Positions 17,721-27,529 are shown, counted from the first letter of the stretch. The stretch: DNA of 64,000 bases from Planctomycetota bacterium (GCA_016200265.1 JACQFE010000053.1:62001-126000), one strand, 5' to 3'. Notes: generated from the sequence alone by a model not told the origin. Numbers and translations are program-made.

Positions 17721-18227
17721 CTACAGATCTCCTTCGGATTCATTCCTTCATCGTATGCCGCATAACGGTCGCGTCAACCAATCTGGATGATCGAGTCCGG
17801 GTGCATTGACATGAATTGGGCGAGTGCCTTGCGTTTCACCGCGGTATTATGGAAAAACAGGGTTCCTCACAATCGCAAATCAACATCAAGCCGGCTCCGC
17901 GGTGAGCACGCCCCCAGAATCACCTTCCACCTTCCTGCGCTTGGCTACTTTCTCGTGTTCATGTTGTTCGAGTTGTTGAATGGACTGCTGGGCGCGGCCC
18001 ACGCCATCGGCAACGCATTTCAGGAATACGGTCACAGCGGAGCCGCTCACTGCAATCCTGAGGATGATATCCCACGCGCTGTGCATCGCGCATGTGTATC
18101 GGTCAGACCGCCGAGCGAATGAAGAAAACGGGTGCTTAAGTGCAGTCCAGCGATGGGGATACTGCTGTCCGTCAGGCTGAGCGTAGCGAAGCATCTCGTC
18201 GAGATCCTTCGTCCCGCCATACGGGAC
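17721..18227. other. Intergenic with REP-like element at its right end
   Basis: No supported gene. Short frames here lack domains and good start signals. The right end is a palindromic repeat that runs into the 3' end of the Nudix fusion gene. Confidence 0.4.
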
Positions 18228-18240
18228 TCAGGATGACGAC
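18163..18240. repeat. REP-like intergenic element, copy 2
   Basis: Two arms are visible: GTCAGGCTGAGCGTAGCGAA at the left and GGGACTCAGGATGACG at the right, imperfectly complementary, with an inner CTCGTCGAGATCCTTCG. It is related to 8681-8731. The right arm supplies the TGA stop of the minus-strand gene ending at 18228. Confidence 0.65.
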
Positions 18241-19754
18241 GACCGTTGCCCGCGCAAATTCATCGCGCCTGGAATGTCCTCGTACAGGATGTAGCTCGCT
18301 TGCTCGTACCAATCTCTGCCCCAGCAGTGCAGCCCGTGAAGAAGCAATGCGGCCTCCGCAACCGGCGTGATCGGCTCGACGCGCCGAATGAAAGGGATCA
18401 CGGAATCCGGTTCGTCGGGCATGAATTCCAGGCCGGAGTGTTCCTGCCGACTCTCCAACGATGACGCAAACAAATGCTGCAACTGTGATCGGGTCACGCG
18501 GGTGGTCGCGTCAAAGATGAGCTCCGGTTGTAGGATCTCGCGATCGCGAACGAGCCCGATGAGACCCAAGTCGAGCAGATCTCGTGGCTCGATCCCAAGT
18601 TCTTCGCGGAGTTCCCGCTCAATGGCAAGAAACACATCGATTCCGTTTTGGCCGCGATCGGAAAGTTCGACCATGCCGCCGAAAGTGTGGGCGTATCCGC
18701 CGTGAAACGCGACCCTGTGCGTCCTCCGCCCCAATGCCAGAAAGCCGTCGGACGTCGCGACGATCGCGCTCGTGCCCAATGCGTCGGACCGCGTGTTGTC
18801 AGATTCCGGCGGTGCCGCCCGGTCGAATCGCAAATTCGTACCCACGAAATCACGATACGAGGTAGGGCCAAGCTCCAGCAGCAATTTCCCATCGTCATTC
18901 GACGTGCGAATCAGCCGTGCCAGCGCGCCGTCATAAAGATTTTCCTGCGAGTTTCGCGCGGATTGCATCCGTGAGGCCCACGTTTCAGCGATTCTCCTTT
19001 CGATTTCAGGATTTGTGATGCGCCGCGCATCGGACCAGATCGTTTTCACTTGTTCTCGCGATGATCGCCCTGAGCATTCAACTTGAAAGCCGGCCGGTCG
19101 GCCCATGCTGCTTTTGACATCTGTATTTCCAAAATGCCTCCGCGAACTCCTCGCTCGTCGCGAGCGAAAGGCGATCGTACAAAGCAACAGCAAGAGGATC
19201 GCCGGAGTGGCGAAAAAAAACGCCATCGCCAGGAATTCCATGACGCCGTTCACCTGCACTCCATGCGAAATCAGCGGCTCGGTGGGAAAATGCAACGCGG
19301 GACGAGCACCAGCCACTGCTGCAATGAATGACGCTCCCGCAATGGCGCGCAGGACGGCCGCCGAATCGCCGCGCCGCATGGGCCAACGCGATCGAGAAGC
19401 AATCGCAAGTCCCGCCAGCGACAGATTTCCAAATGCGGCCCCGAGCACGCCAACCACCGCGATTCCGTCCCACATTGAAAGATGGGTATGGACCGCTCCG
19501 CGCCCGGACGCAATCCCCCAGCCTGAGAATAGGCTCCAAAACCCAACCAGCGACCCAATGCCGACGGCAATCGCGGCAATGGAAACTCCAATCCGACCGC
19601 CACCGCGCCGTGTTCGCACGCACTCCAGCAGCACATCCGGATCGATCACCCATCCACACCACGGGCACCGTTCCTGATTGGATGCAAGAAGCTGGTAGTC
19701 GCACTCCGGACAAAGAAACTCAGGCTGTTCGGATTCCAACGTCGGCTGGTTCAT
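18228..19754 (-). CDS. Zinc ribbon - membrane - Nudix (NUDT22-like) fusion protein
   Basis: 508 residues in three parts. A zinc ribbon at 15-33 has two CxxC pairs (FLCPECDYQ, RCPWCGW). About four membrane helices follow between 55 and 200. From about residue 225 comes a soluble domain with LELGPTSYRDFVGTNLRF and a Nudix-like box whose end RELREELGI is at 380-388, with GGMVELSD upstream. TSYRDFxGTN is reminiscent of the pre-Nudix region of NUDT22, a UDP-sugar hydrolase. The glutamate expected before the x7-REL stretch is not at the standard spacing, so the box is a variant. I infer membrane-tethered nucleotide-sugar hydrolysis, unproven. Its last codons and stop lie in a REP-like element. Confidence 0.65.
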   Translation of the reverse strand: MNQPTLESEQPEFLCPECDYQLLASNQERCPWCGWVIDPDVLLECVRTRRGGGRIGVSIAAIAVGIGSLVGFWSLFSGWGIASGRGAVHTHLSMWDGIAVVGVLGAAFGNLSLAGLAIASRSRWPMRRGDSAAVLRAIAGASFIAAVAGARPALHFPTEPLISHGVQVNGVMEFLAMAFFFATPAILLLLLCTIAFRSRRARSSRRHFGNTDVKSSMGRPAGFQVECSGRSSREQVKTIWSDARRITNPEIERRIAETWASRMQSARNSQENLYDGALARLIRTSNDDGKLLLELGPTSYRDFVGTNLRFDRAAPPESDNTRSDALGTSAIVATSDGFLALGRRTHRVAFHGGYAHTFGGMVELSDRGQNGIDVFLAIERELREELGIEPRDLLDLGLIGLVRDREILQPELIFDATTRVTRSQLQHLFASSLESRQEHSGLEFMPDEPDSVIPFIRRVEPITPVAEAALLLHGLHCWGRDWYEQASYILYEDIPGAMNLRGQRSSSS

Positions 19755-19807
19755 GGTCCATAGCGTATGCGTCGCAAGAACCTCAAGCCACCTGCGAGAA
19801 ATAGAAC

Positions 19808-21538
19808 TTAGCGAGTGGTTGGAAACTCGAAGTCCAGAATCTGCATTTCCGCCGACCGCCGACCATTGAATTCACTGATGATCGGCTCGAATGCCACGCG
19901 GCAGCGGCGATGTTGTTTGAGATCCTCGATATGTCCGGCCAGGCCGAAGCCGATGCCTTTCAGATTCGAGCCATCTTGTCGGAATGACGCCTGGAGATGA
20001 TCGGAGGATGCTCCTACGCATCGTGGTTCGGCCGCCAGTTCGACCCAATCGGTCGCGAACCGCGGTTTGGGATTTCCTTCGCCAAACGGCCCAAGGCCCA
20101 GAATTGCCACGGTTGTGGGCAAATCAAAGGAATTGAGCGGTGCAATCGCGTCCAAGCGGAGTTTGGGCACAAGATCGTCGCCCGTAAGGGCTTGATTCGC
20201 ATGATCAACGAACGAATCCGTAAATGCCGGCACGTCGTCCGTTTTGATGCGCAGCCCGGCCGCCATCGCGTGCCCGCCATGCGCGAGCAGATGCTTTGCA
20301 CAATTCGCCAACGCTGACGCAAGATCAAAATGGCGCACGCTTCGCGCCGATCCCTGACCCTCTCCTTTGCTGATGGCGATGAGAACTGCCGGCCGGTGGT
20401 AGCGATCCACGATTCGAGAAGCGACAATGCCGATCACGCCCGGATGCCAGCCTTCGGCCGCCAGCACGATCGCACGACGCGCGTCGCTTGCGAAATTGTG
20501 CTGCTCGATCAATTCGCAAGCTTGTTTGAGAACTCGACGCTCGGCGCTTTGACGAGCGCGATTGTGATCCGCAAGGTAATGAGCGATTTCCGCGGATCGA
20601 GTTTCATTGGCACGAGTGAGCAACTCAACAGTAAGCTGCGCATGGCCCATGCGACCGGCGGCGTTCAGGCGCGGAGCGAGCTTGAACCCAACGTCGTAGC
20701 CGTCAATCTTCTCGCCGTTCAAGCCGGCTGATGCGATCAATGCCCGCAGTCCGGGAATTCTCGTTTGTGGAAGCGCGCCCAAGCCGTGTCGCGCGATGAT
20801 CCGATTCTCTCCGGTCAACGGTACGACATCCGCAATCGTACCCAAGGCCGCAAGCGGCAACATGGCCGACAACAAATCGCGATATTCCGGCGACGCACGC
20901 TCAGCCCCGCAAATCTTTCGTGTCAGCGCCCACGCCAGCTTGAACGCCACACCCGCACCGCAAAGATGCGGATTCCCTGATTGCCCTGTGGCCGAAGGAT
21001 GCACGATGGCAGTCGCAGCCGGAAGCTGCGGTTGCGGAGCATGGTGATCGGTCACGATCACCTGAATTCCACTCGATATGGCCGCTTCGATCTCCTCAAC
21101 CGCCGTAATCCCACAATCCACGGTGACGATGAGCTTCGTTCCCTCGCCGATCAGCTTGCGGACGGCGGCAAGATTCAGGCCATACCCCTCTTCAATGCGG
21201 TGTGGAACATAAAACCCCACGTCTGCCCCAAACCGAGTCAAGACGTGCCAGAGAATCGCCAAACCCGTCGTTCCATCTACGTCGTAGTCGCCGTACAAAA
21301 CGATCCGATGTCGATCTCGTGCCGCCTGCATCAGAACCAGGGCAGCGGCCTCACATCCAGGGAGATCACTCGGCGGCAGCAAGTCCTTGAGCTGCGGGGA
21401 TAGATACGCACCGGCTTCTATCGGAGTGCGGATTTTTCGGTTGAACAAGAGCTGTGCGATCAAATTGGAAACGCCGGTAGTGCTAGCAAATCGTTCGCAA
21501 CCTTCCGTTGGAGCGGCAATTATCCATCGTTTCGCCAT
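19808..21538 (-). CDS. recJ: Single-stranded-DNA-specific exonuclease RecJ
   Basis: 5'-3' ssDNA exonuclease of recombination and mismatch repair. From ATG 21538, 576 residues, the normal length; the frame opens to 21628 and an ATG at 21550 is an alternative. DHH-family motifs are intact: YGDYDVDGTTG (motif I), VTVDCGITAVE (II), VTDHHAPQ (III, DHH), and in the DHHA1 part HGGHAMAAGLRI. The C-terminal OB-fold region follows (LGLGPFGEGNPKPRF). Single gene, divergent from the response regulator downstream in coordinate. Confidence 0.95.
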   Translation of the reverse strand: MAKRWIIAAPTEGCERFASTTGVSNLIAQLLFNRKIRTPIEAGAYLSPQLKDLLPPSDLPGCEAAALVLMQAARDRHRIVLYGDYDVDGTTGLAILWHVLTRFGADVGFYVPHRIEEGYGLNLAAVRKLIGEGTKLIVTVDCGITAVEEIEAAISSGIQVIVTDHHAPQPQLPAATAIVHPSATGQSGNPHLCGAGVAFKLAWALTRKICGAERASPEYRDLLSAMLPLAALGTIADVVPLTGENRIIARHGLGALPQTRIPGLRALIASAGLNGEKIDGYDVGFKLAPRLNAAGRMGHAQLTVELLTRANETRSAEIAHYLADHNRARQSAERRVLKQACELIEQHNFASDARRAIVLAAEGWHPGVIGIVASRIVDRYHRPAVLIAISKGEGQGSARSVRHFDLASALANCAKHLLAHGGHAMAAGLRIKTDDVPAFTDSFVDHANQALTGDDLVPKLRLDAIAPLNSFDLPTTVAILGLGPFGEGNPKPRFATDWVELAAEPRCVGASSDHLQASFRQDGSNLKGIGFGLAGHIEDLKQHRRCRVAFEPIISEFNGRRSAEMQILDFEFPTTR

Positions 21539-21836
21539 TGCTCCGCGCATCGTAATCGGGTACGCCGCCGAGTAAAGCACAGTGGCGCGAGCTTGAATTG
21601 CATCCGCAGCCCATCGCCCGATAAGCATCCGCAGGAATTCACACCATGCTACGAGTTTTGAATTCTCAATGATGATTCATTGCTGGTCATTCTTCAACGC
21701 AATCGCACTGCAGATCTCGCGCCGCCAAATCCGCGATCAATCACGTTTCATGCTTGATCCGAGCTCCTTGACTCTCTATACTTCGACGAATCAAGTGAAT
21801 TTTCGGGGAAATGCGTACACGTTCAGGAGAACGACA

Positions 21837-22226
21837 ATGGCCAGCTCGCTCAACGGCAAGAACATCCTTCTCGTGGACGACGATAAGGACATGATCACCG
21901 CCCTCACCACCGTCCTCGACGGTTCCGGCGCGGAGATCGAAACCGCCTCCGACGGAAATGAAGCGATTGAGGCTGCCACCGAGTTCAACCCGGATCTTGT
22001 CATCCTCGACGCCATGCTCCCCAAGCGCAGCGGCTTTCTTGTCCTCGAAAAATTGAAAACCACCAAGAAGCGCGGGGTCCGCCCGCTCGTCATCATGATC
22101 ACCGGCAACGCCGGCAAGCGCCATCAAACCTGGGCCGAAAGCCTCGGCGTCGACGGCTACCTCAACAAGCCCTTCCGCATGGAACGCCTCGTCGAGCAGA
22201 TGGAAACGCTGCTGGCGAAGAATTGA
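21837..22226 (+). CDS. Stand-alone response regulator receiver protein
   Basis: 129 residues, a single REC domain without output domain. Start chosen at ATG 21837 because AGGAG lies 8 bp upstream; the frame is open further back without start signals. Conserved residues: D14/D15, phospho-acceptor D58 (LVILDAMLPKRSG), T89 and K111 (NKPF). CheY-like proteins of this kind act through partner proteins. No kinase gene is adjacent, so the partner is unknown. Confidence 0.9.
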   Translation: MASSLNGKNILLVDDDKDMITALTTVLDGSGAEIETASDGNEAIEAATEFNPDLVILDAMLPKRSGFLVLEKLKTTKKRGVRPLVIMITGNAGKRHQTWAESLGVDGYLNKPFRMERLVEQMETLLAKN

Positions 22227-22398
22227 AGGACCGAGTCCATCACCATCGGTCGCCGCATTGCGCGCGTATCGAACGCTAATCACCATCGCAGTTATTCCCA
22301 TCTCAATCAGAACATTCATCCTAATAATTGCCTATTCTCGAAATTTGTACTGCCGCCAAGAATGAGTAGTCTAACCACCACTCTACGGGAGAATCGGC

Positions 22399-25300
22399 TT
22401 GGTCAAAGTGAGAAGCAAGTCCATTGGTTTGTTTGAAGCAAATTCTGGTATCGCCGTTCTGGTCCAAGGCTTCGCACGAAACATTCAACAGCTGAAGGTT
22501 CCAGCCTACAAGGAGTCGCGCGCTCGACTCGACTACATCGACCCTTTCTGGCGCTTGCTCGGATGGGACGTTGACAACACAAAGCACCTTCCGCCTCAAG
22601 ACGTTGAAGTGCTTGTCGAGCCCTCGATGGATTCCATCGATGACGAGGGCTTCACGACTCGCGCCCCTGATTACCTCTTTCGGCCCGGCAGCTTTCCGCG
22701 ATTTATTGTTGAGGCGAAGAAGCCTGCAATTGACGTTAACACGGATCGTGCTGCGATCTTCCAAACGAAGCGCTACGCCTGGAGTGGCACGATTCCTTTC
22801 GCCATACTAACGAATTTCGACCAGTTCCGCCTTTTCGACACGACATTGCAACCCCGAATCAACGAACCGGATCGCGGACTTGTCCAGGAATTCCGCCTGA
22901 GTTTCGCTGATTACCCGGCCCAATGGGATGTTCTTCTGGCCACATTCGGGCGAGACGCGGTCGCCGCCGGATCGCTGGAGGCCCTTCGCGCAAAAATCCG
23001 CAAAGTCCCCGCCGGGCGACGAATCCGCACCGTGGATCGAATGCTCATCGATCTCAAGGGAGATGAGCCCATCGATCGTGTGTTTCTCGCGTACCTTGAT
23101 GTCTACCGCAAGCATTTTGCACGCGCGATCTATCGTGACAATCGGAGCCAATTCCCGGAAGCCGACACGCTTCACGGTGCGGCCAGGCTCACTGAGGCGG
23201 TCCAGCGCTTGATGGATCGCCTCGTGTTCATGCGCGTATGTGAGGATCGAGGAATCGCGGAGTGGGGTGGGATTCGAAGCACGCTGGATCGTATCGGTGG
23301 AGAAGGCGGCAACCTTTATCGCTCCCTTTGTGCTGAATTTCGCGCCCTCGACGCCTCGTACAACGGCTACCTCTTCAAACCACACTTCTGTGAAGAACTT
23401 GAAGTGGATGGCGGCACGCTCTCCGAGTTTATCCGCGAGCTATATCCTCCCGATGGACCTTGGGATTTTTCGAAAATTGGAGACGATATTCTCGGCATTG
23501 TGTACGAGCGTTTCCTCGGCAACGTCGTCATTGTTCGCAAGCACCAGGCCGAAGTCGAGGAAAAGCCCGAAGTCCGTCACGCGGGAGGCGTCTATTACAC
23601 TCCTCGGTTCATCGTCGACACGATCATTCGTCGGGTTGTCGGTCCGCAGATCGCCGGCAAGAGTCCGAGTGAAGTTCTCGATATCAAGATTCTTGATCCG
23701 GCGTGCGGATCGGGATCGTTTCTGGTGGCTGCTTTCCAATATCTAATCGATCATTGCATACGCACCATCGCGGCGGACCCTAAGCTCGCATCAGTCCCCG
23801 CATCGCCAAAAGCACGGAAAAAACGAAAAGAAATCGCTTTCAAAGATTCAAAAGGCGGTTGGCATCTCGCTCCCGACTTCAAGGCGGCTCTCTTGACCAA
23901 TTGCATTCACGGAGTGGACATCGACCGGCAGGCTGTCGAAGTCACTGTGATGTCCCTGTACCTGAAGATGCTCGAGGGAGCGTTGCCCAAAAACTGGCAG
24001 AAGGATTGGATCGAAAATCAACTGCTTCCGTCGCTTGATAACAACATCAGGTGTGGTAACTCCCTTATTGACTCCCAAGACTTCGATCTTTGGTGCGAGG
24101 AGCAAAATGGTACATTATTTCCCTTGGACGACGAGGACGTACGCTTCCGCATCAACCGATTTGACTGGACCAGCCGAACCCGAGGATTTGGGCGCATTTT
24201 AGACGAACAATCGGTCAAGGAGCGAGGCCGCGCCGGATTTGATTGCATCATCGGCAATCCCCCTTACATCCGGGTCCAGGAATTGAACAAGTGGGCGCCC
24301 GAGGAATGTGAATTTTACAAATGGTGTTACAAGAGCGCGGCCAAGGGCAACTATGACATTTATGTCGTGTTCACTGAGAAAGCCCTAGGCCTGCTTTCGC
24401 CCAATGGGCTTCTCGGCTTCATCATGCCGCACAAGTTTTGGCAGGCGAAATATGGAGAGGGGTTACGCAAAGTCATCGCCAACGGCAAACACCTTTGCTT
24501 TGTCGTTGATTTTACAGATCAACAAGTTTTCGACGGAGCGACAACTTACACCGCTGTCCATCTTCTCGCGAAATCGAACAAGACAAGTCAAGTTGATATA
24601 GCGAGGATCACCGAATTAGAAGATGGTGCGGCGCAATGTGCGGCAATCGATTCCGGAAGGCCTACTCCAGGTGTCTTACGATTCGAAGTGCCTGCACCTT
24701 TGGCCAGCGCAGCATGGCATTTTCACACCGCGACAACACGCGACCTCTTGGCTACGATGCGTGCTAACTCTAAACTCCTTTACCCTGACGTGTGCAAAAG
24801 CATTTTCCAAGGAATCGTAACGGGCGCGGATTCCATCTTCCTGTCCAATGGTTGGACTCCCCACCCATCAAAAAAGAAACTCGTTCGATTTCATTCGGCT
24901 GCATCGATGCTCGCAGTTGACGTTGAGCTCGCATCTACAGTTCCGGTCGTGCGACGACAAGGGTTTGATTCCTACTGCTCCAGCGCGAGTCAGCTGCTCT
25001 TACTTCCCTATGATCGAAAGACTGAGCGATTGTTACCGGAAAGCGAAATGCGGGTGCGCTACCCCAATGCTTGGGCGTACTTAAAGCAACACAAGGAGAA
25101 ATTGGCACAGCGAGAGAAAGGCCGTTTCGCCAAACAATGGTGGTCACTCTCCCGCGCGCAAAACATCCGACTATGGTGTGGTTCTAAGATCCTTGTGCCA
25201 TATATGATCAATCGGTTGCAAGCAGTTTATGACTCCACCGGCGCATTCTTCGTCAATGTCACAACAGGCGGCTATGGTCTTGAAATTCGCGCGGGGTTGT

Positions 25301-25656
25301 TTCCGAAGTCGTTTTCGTTCCCACACTATTATATCGTTGGACTCCTGAACAGCCGCTTACTCGATCATTGCATGCGTCATCTAAGCAATCACTTTCATGG
25401 CGGTTACTACCCAGCAAACAAGCAATTCCTTCAGCACCTACCCATTAAGCTACCCCAAAATAAAGACGAAAACAAACTCGCCTGTCGGATCGTGGAGCAT
25501 GTCCACGAGATCATTGATGCCAAGGTGATGTTGCCCAATCGCAGTCTTTCCGACCGTGAAAGGACTGACCTTGAACGCACTGTGGATCGCAATGAGCGTC
25601 GCATCGATGAGGCCGTGTTCGAACTCTACGGCGTCAAGGGTTTGCCCAATGAGTAG
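22399..25656 (+). CDS. Type IIG-like restriction-modification enzyme (nuclease and adenine methyltransferase in one chain)
   Basis: 1085 residues, TTG start with GGGAG 8 bp upstream. The N-terminus has a PD-(D/E)xK nuclease resembling HsdR_N: APD at 89-91 and EAKKP at 105-109, giving D91, E105 and K107. The methyltransferase has motif I DPACGSGSF at 433-441 and motif IV NPPY at 620-623, of the gamma N6-adenine type (Eco57I/TaqI-like). The last 300 residues, with GYYPANKQFLQHLPIKLP, match a TaqI-like specificity domain. One chain would cut and protect DNA, so no separate partner is needed and none is adjacent. Both catalytic centres look intact. A perfect hairpin follows the stop. Confidence 0.9.
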   Translation: MVKVRSKSIGLFEANSGIAVLVQGFARNIQQLKVPAYKESRARLDYIDPFWRLLGWDVDNTKHLPPQDVEVLVEPSMDSIDDEGFTTRAPDYLFRPGSFPRFIVEAKKPAIDVNTDRAAIFQTKRYAWSGTIPFAILTNFDQFRLFDTTLQPRINEPDRGLVQEFRLSFADYPAQWDVLLATFGRDAVAAGSLEALRAKIRKVPAGRRIRTVDRMLIDLKGDEPIDRVFLAYLDVYRKHFARAIYRDNRSQFPEADTLHGAARLTEAVQRLMDRLVFMRVCEDRGIAEWGGIRSTLDRIGGEGGNLYRSLCAEFRALDASYNGYLFKPHFCEELEVDGGTLSEFIRELYPPDGPWDFSKIGDDILGIVYERFLGNVVIVRKHQAEVEEKPEVRHAGGVYYTPRFIVDTIIRRVVGPQIAGKSPSEVLDIKILDPACGSGSFLVAAFQYLIDHCIRTIAADPKLASVPASPKARKKRKEIAFKDSKGGWHLAPDFKAALLTNCIHGVDIDRQAVEVTVMSLYLKMLEGALPKNWQKDWIENQLLPSLDNNIRCGNSLIDSQDFDLWCEEQNGTLFPLDDEDVRFRINRFDWTSRTRGFGRILDEQSVKERGRAGFDCIIGNPPYIRVQELNKWAPEECEFYKWCYKSAAKGNYDIYVVFTEKALGLLSPNGLLGFIMPHKFWQAKYGEGLRKVIANGKHLCFVVDFTDQQVFDGATTYTAVHLLAKSNKTSQVDIARITELEDGAAQCAAIDSGRPTPGVLRFEVPAPLASAAWHFHTATTRDLLATMRANSKLLYPDVCKSIFQGIVTGADSIFLSNGWTPHPSKKKLVRFHSAASMLAVDVELASTVPVVRRQGFDSYCSSASQLLLLPYDRKTERLLPESEMRVRYPNAWAYLKQHKEKLAQREKGRFAKQWWSLSRAQNIRLWCGSKILVPYMINRLQAVYDSTGAFFVNVTTGGYGLEIRAGLFPKSFSFPHYYIVGLLNSRLLDHCMRHLSNHFHGGYYPANKQFLQHLPIKLPQNKDENKLACRIVEHVHEIIDAKVMLPNRSLSDRERTDLERTVDRNERRIDEAVFELYGVKGLPNE

Positions 25657-25691
25657 AAAAAGCTGGTGCGAGAAAAGATTCTCGCACCAGC
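25657..25691 (-). terminator. Hairpin terminator of glnA, shared with the restriction gene end
   Basis: GCTGGTGCGAGAA (25662-25674) pairs perfectly with TTCTCGCACCAGC (25679-25691) around AAGA. Read on the minus strand, the hairpin is followed by a T-run, fitting a factor-independent terminator for glnA. A further half-copy (CGCACCAGC) and two 10-bp direct repeats (ATCTGYGAAA) follow at 25701-25730. Confidence 0.75.
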
Positions 25692-25785
25692 GATATTTCC
25701 CGCACCAGCAATCTGTGAAAATCTGCGAAATCTGTGGTTCGCCTTTGCCGCTGCCCGTCACTCACGCGCCGGGCTCTGATTGCGG

Positions 25786-27231
25786 CTAGAACTGCGACCA
25801 CAAGAGCTGGTTCGTCACCTCGTGATGGAACATGATCTCGCAAGGTTTCACGCGAGTGCCGATGTCCTTGGGGCAGCGGTCGGCCGCGCGCTGTTTGAGC
25901 TCCACGTACTTGTTGTGGGCCTCTTCACCCAGAATATCCACTGCAAGGCGGCTGGCCTTGAACAACCGGATCGCGTCGTAGATGTTGTCCGGCAGGAAGC
26001 GCGTGCGATAACGCTTACCCTCCGCGTCGGCGGAATCGGGCATGTCGCCTTCCAAACCGGTTCGCAGCAACGTGTAGAAAAGCTGATACGGATTCGTATC
26101 CGGCGACACGGAGCGGAACTCGATTCGCGCGCTACGCTCATTGCCCAGCGGGATGCGGATCATGGCCGCTCGGTTGGTCGCGGAGGCCTTGATCTGATTT
26201 GGGGCCTCAAAGTGCGGATCGAGGCGGCGATACGCATTCACGCTCGGATTGAGCACGAGGCAAATGTCCGTCGCATTGTTGAGGATGCGATCGACGAACG
26301 ACCACGCGAATTCGGAAATCCCGTCCTGGCCGCTCTTCTCATAGAACAGATTCTTGCCGTTGCGATTGAGCGACATATTGCAGTGCATGCCGCTGCCGTT
26401 CACACCCGCCACCGGCTTGGGCAAAAAGCACGCCGTCAATCCCATCGAGCGTGCCACCTGTCGGCACACGAGTTTATATAGATGAATCTGATCCGCAGTG
26501 ACGACGGCCTCGGAATAACCGAAGTTCATCTCAAACTGCGACGGCGCGACCTCCGGATGATCCTTCTCATTCTGCAATCCCATCGCTCGGTGCGCTTCGC
26601 AGCATTTGTCGATGAACATTCGCAGCGGGTCCTGCGGCAATGAATGGTAATAACCGCCAGTGGAAATGAATTCGAACTTGCCGGTCTCGTTGAAGGTGCG
26701 CTCCGCATCCGTACCCTTGAAGAGGAATCCTTCAATCTCTGGCGCGACGTGCAGCACCATGCCTTCGTTGCGATGCAATTCTTCAGTGAACAGCCGCAAA
26801 CGCGATCGAAAATCGCATTTGTACGGTGTGCCGTCCTGCCCATGCACTTCGCCGAAAACGATCACTTTGCCCGGGCCAAAGATGTCCGCCGGCAGCCAGT
26901 AGAACGCCGGCCAGTCGATCTGCAATTTCAAATCCGATTCCGCGATCTCGGAAAATCCACGGATCGATGAGCCATCGAAAGTCAGGTTGTCCGACGACTT
27001 CAGCAGGAACTTCTTGTCGTAGTCGAGCATGTGGAACCGGCCTTCAAGATCGGAAAAACAAACCGTAAGGGCCTTGATCCGCTTCTCGTCGGTGAGGTAT
27101 TTCCGACGCTGCTCTTCGATCGTGTCGCGTTTGACGCGCTCCAGCCGCTGGCGCTTGACCTCAAGGTTAAGCTCCTCGAGCTCTTCGTAGGGAATCGAAA
27201 GGAAATTCCGCAATTCGCAGCAGTCGCCCAT
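25786..27231 (-). CDS. glnA: Glutamine synthetase (type I family)
   Basis: Condenses glutamate and ammonia with ATP. 481 residues. The beta-grasp domain has DNLTFDGSSIRGFSEIAESD (near 80-100). Catalytic-domain motifs are EIEGFLFK, the ATP-binding KPVAGVNGSGMHCNMSL, and the glutamate/latch region NRAAMIRIP with RIEFRSVSPDTNPYQ. The adenylylation-site loop of enterobacterial GS is not evident, so feedback control may differ. A helical N-terminal extension of about 45 charged residues (ELEELNLEVKRQRLERVKRD) precedes the usual start. It faces purA divergently across an AT-rich gap. Confidence 0.93.
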   Translation of the reverse strand: MGDCCELRNFLSIPYEELEELNLEVKRQRLERVKRDTIEEQRRKYLTDEKRIKALTVCFSDLEGRFHMLDYDKKFLLKSSDNLTFDGSSIRGFSEIAESDLKLQIDWPAFYWLPADIFGPGKVIVFGEVHGQDGTPYKCDFRSRLRLFTEELHRNEGMVLHVAPEIEGFLFKGTDAERTFNETGKFEFISTGGYYHSLPQDPLRMFIDKCCEAHRAMGLQNEKDHPEVAPSQFEMNFGYSEAVVTADQIHLYKLVCRQVARSMGLTACFLPKPVAGVNGSGMHCNMSLNRNGKNLFYEKSGQDGISEFAWSFVDRILNNATDICLVLNPSVNAYRRLDPHFEAPNQIKASATNRAAMIRIPLGNERSARIEFRSVSPDTNPYQLFYTLLRTGLEGDMPDSADAEGKRYRTRFLPDNIYDAIRLFKASRLAVDILGEEAHNKYVELKQRAADRCPKDIGTRVKPCEIMFHHEVTNQLLWSQF

Positions 27232-27414
27232 GATTTACCTCACTCAAAATTAGGCCATTTCTTGCCAGTCCGAGAATTCGAACCGACCGCCAAACGCCAA
27301 CTTAATTGATATATATAATAAAAATAATCGGCTGTCAACTAATTCAATGAAGAAATATAGTATCCATAGCTATGCAAACAATAAACATGTTAATTGTTGG
27401 CGATTCGATCTGCC

Positions 27415-27443
27415 TTGACACCAATTTGACCGTCCGATAGATT
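27415..27443 (+). promoter_or_regulatory. Sigma-70-type promoter of purA
   Basis: TTGACA, a 17-bp spacer and TAGATT (4 of 6 match to TATAAT). Expected transcription start is near 27450. Confidence 0.6.
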
Positions 27444-27466
27444 GCGCAAAAGGCAACGCGAATTCT

Positions 27467-27487
27467 GGCCCCCGGCGGGGCCTTTTT
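27467..27487 (+). terminator. Leader terminator hairpin before purA
   Basis: GGCCCC-CGGC-GGGGCC followed by TTTTT is a textbook factor-independent terminator. It lies between the predicted promoter and the purA start, with no plus-strand gene before it to end. The first bases of the predicted transcript (AAAAGGC, 27448-27454) are complementary to the GCCTTTT of the terminator 3' side, so an alternative pairing is possible. Attenuation is inference. Confidence 0.65.
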
Positions 27488-27529
27488 CATGCCCACAAAT
27501 TGATGGAACCTCGTATTGGGCAAGGATTT

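Larger units (their letters stand above)
27232..27529. other. AT-rich divergent promoter region of glnA and purA
   Basis: From about 27300 to 27400 the sequence is strikingly AT-rich compared with the surroundings (ATTGATATATATAATAAAAA). It then carries the purA promoter and leader hairpin. No good GG-N10-GC sigma-54 box was found in front of glnA. Confidence 0.55.

Noticed and set aside
25780..26481. 233-codon plus-strand frame in glnA
   Set aside because: Antisense of conserved glnA sequence.
27232..27310. Sigma-54 promoter for glnA
   Set aside because: A TGGCA...GGCC stretch is present but the GG-N10-GC spacing is off by one.
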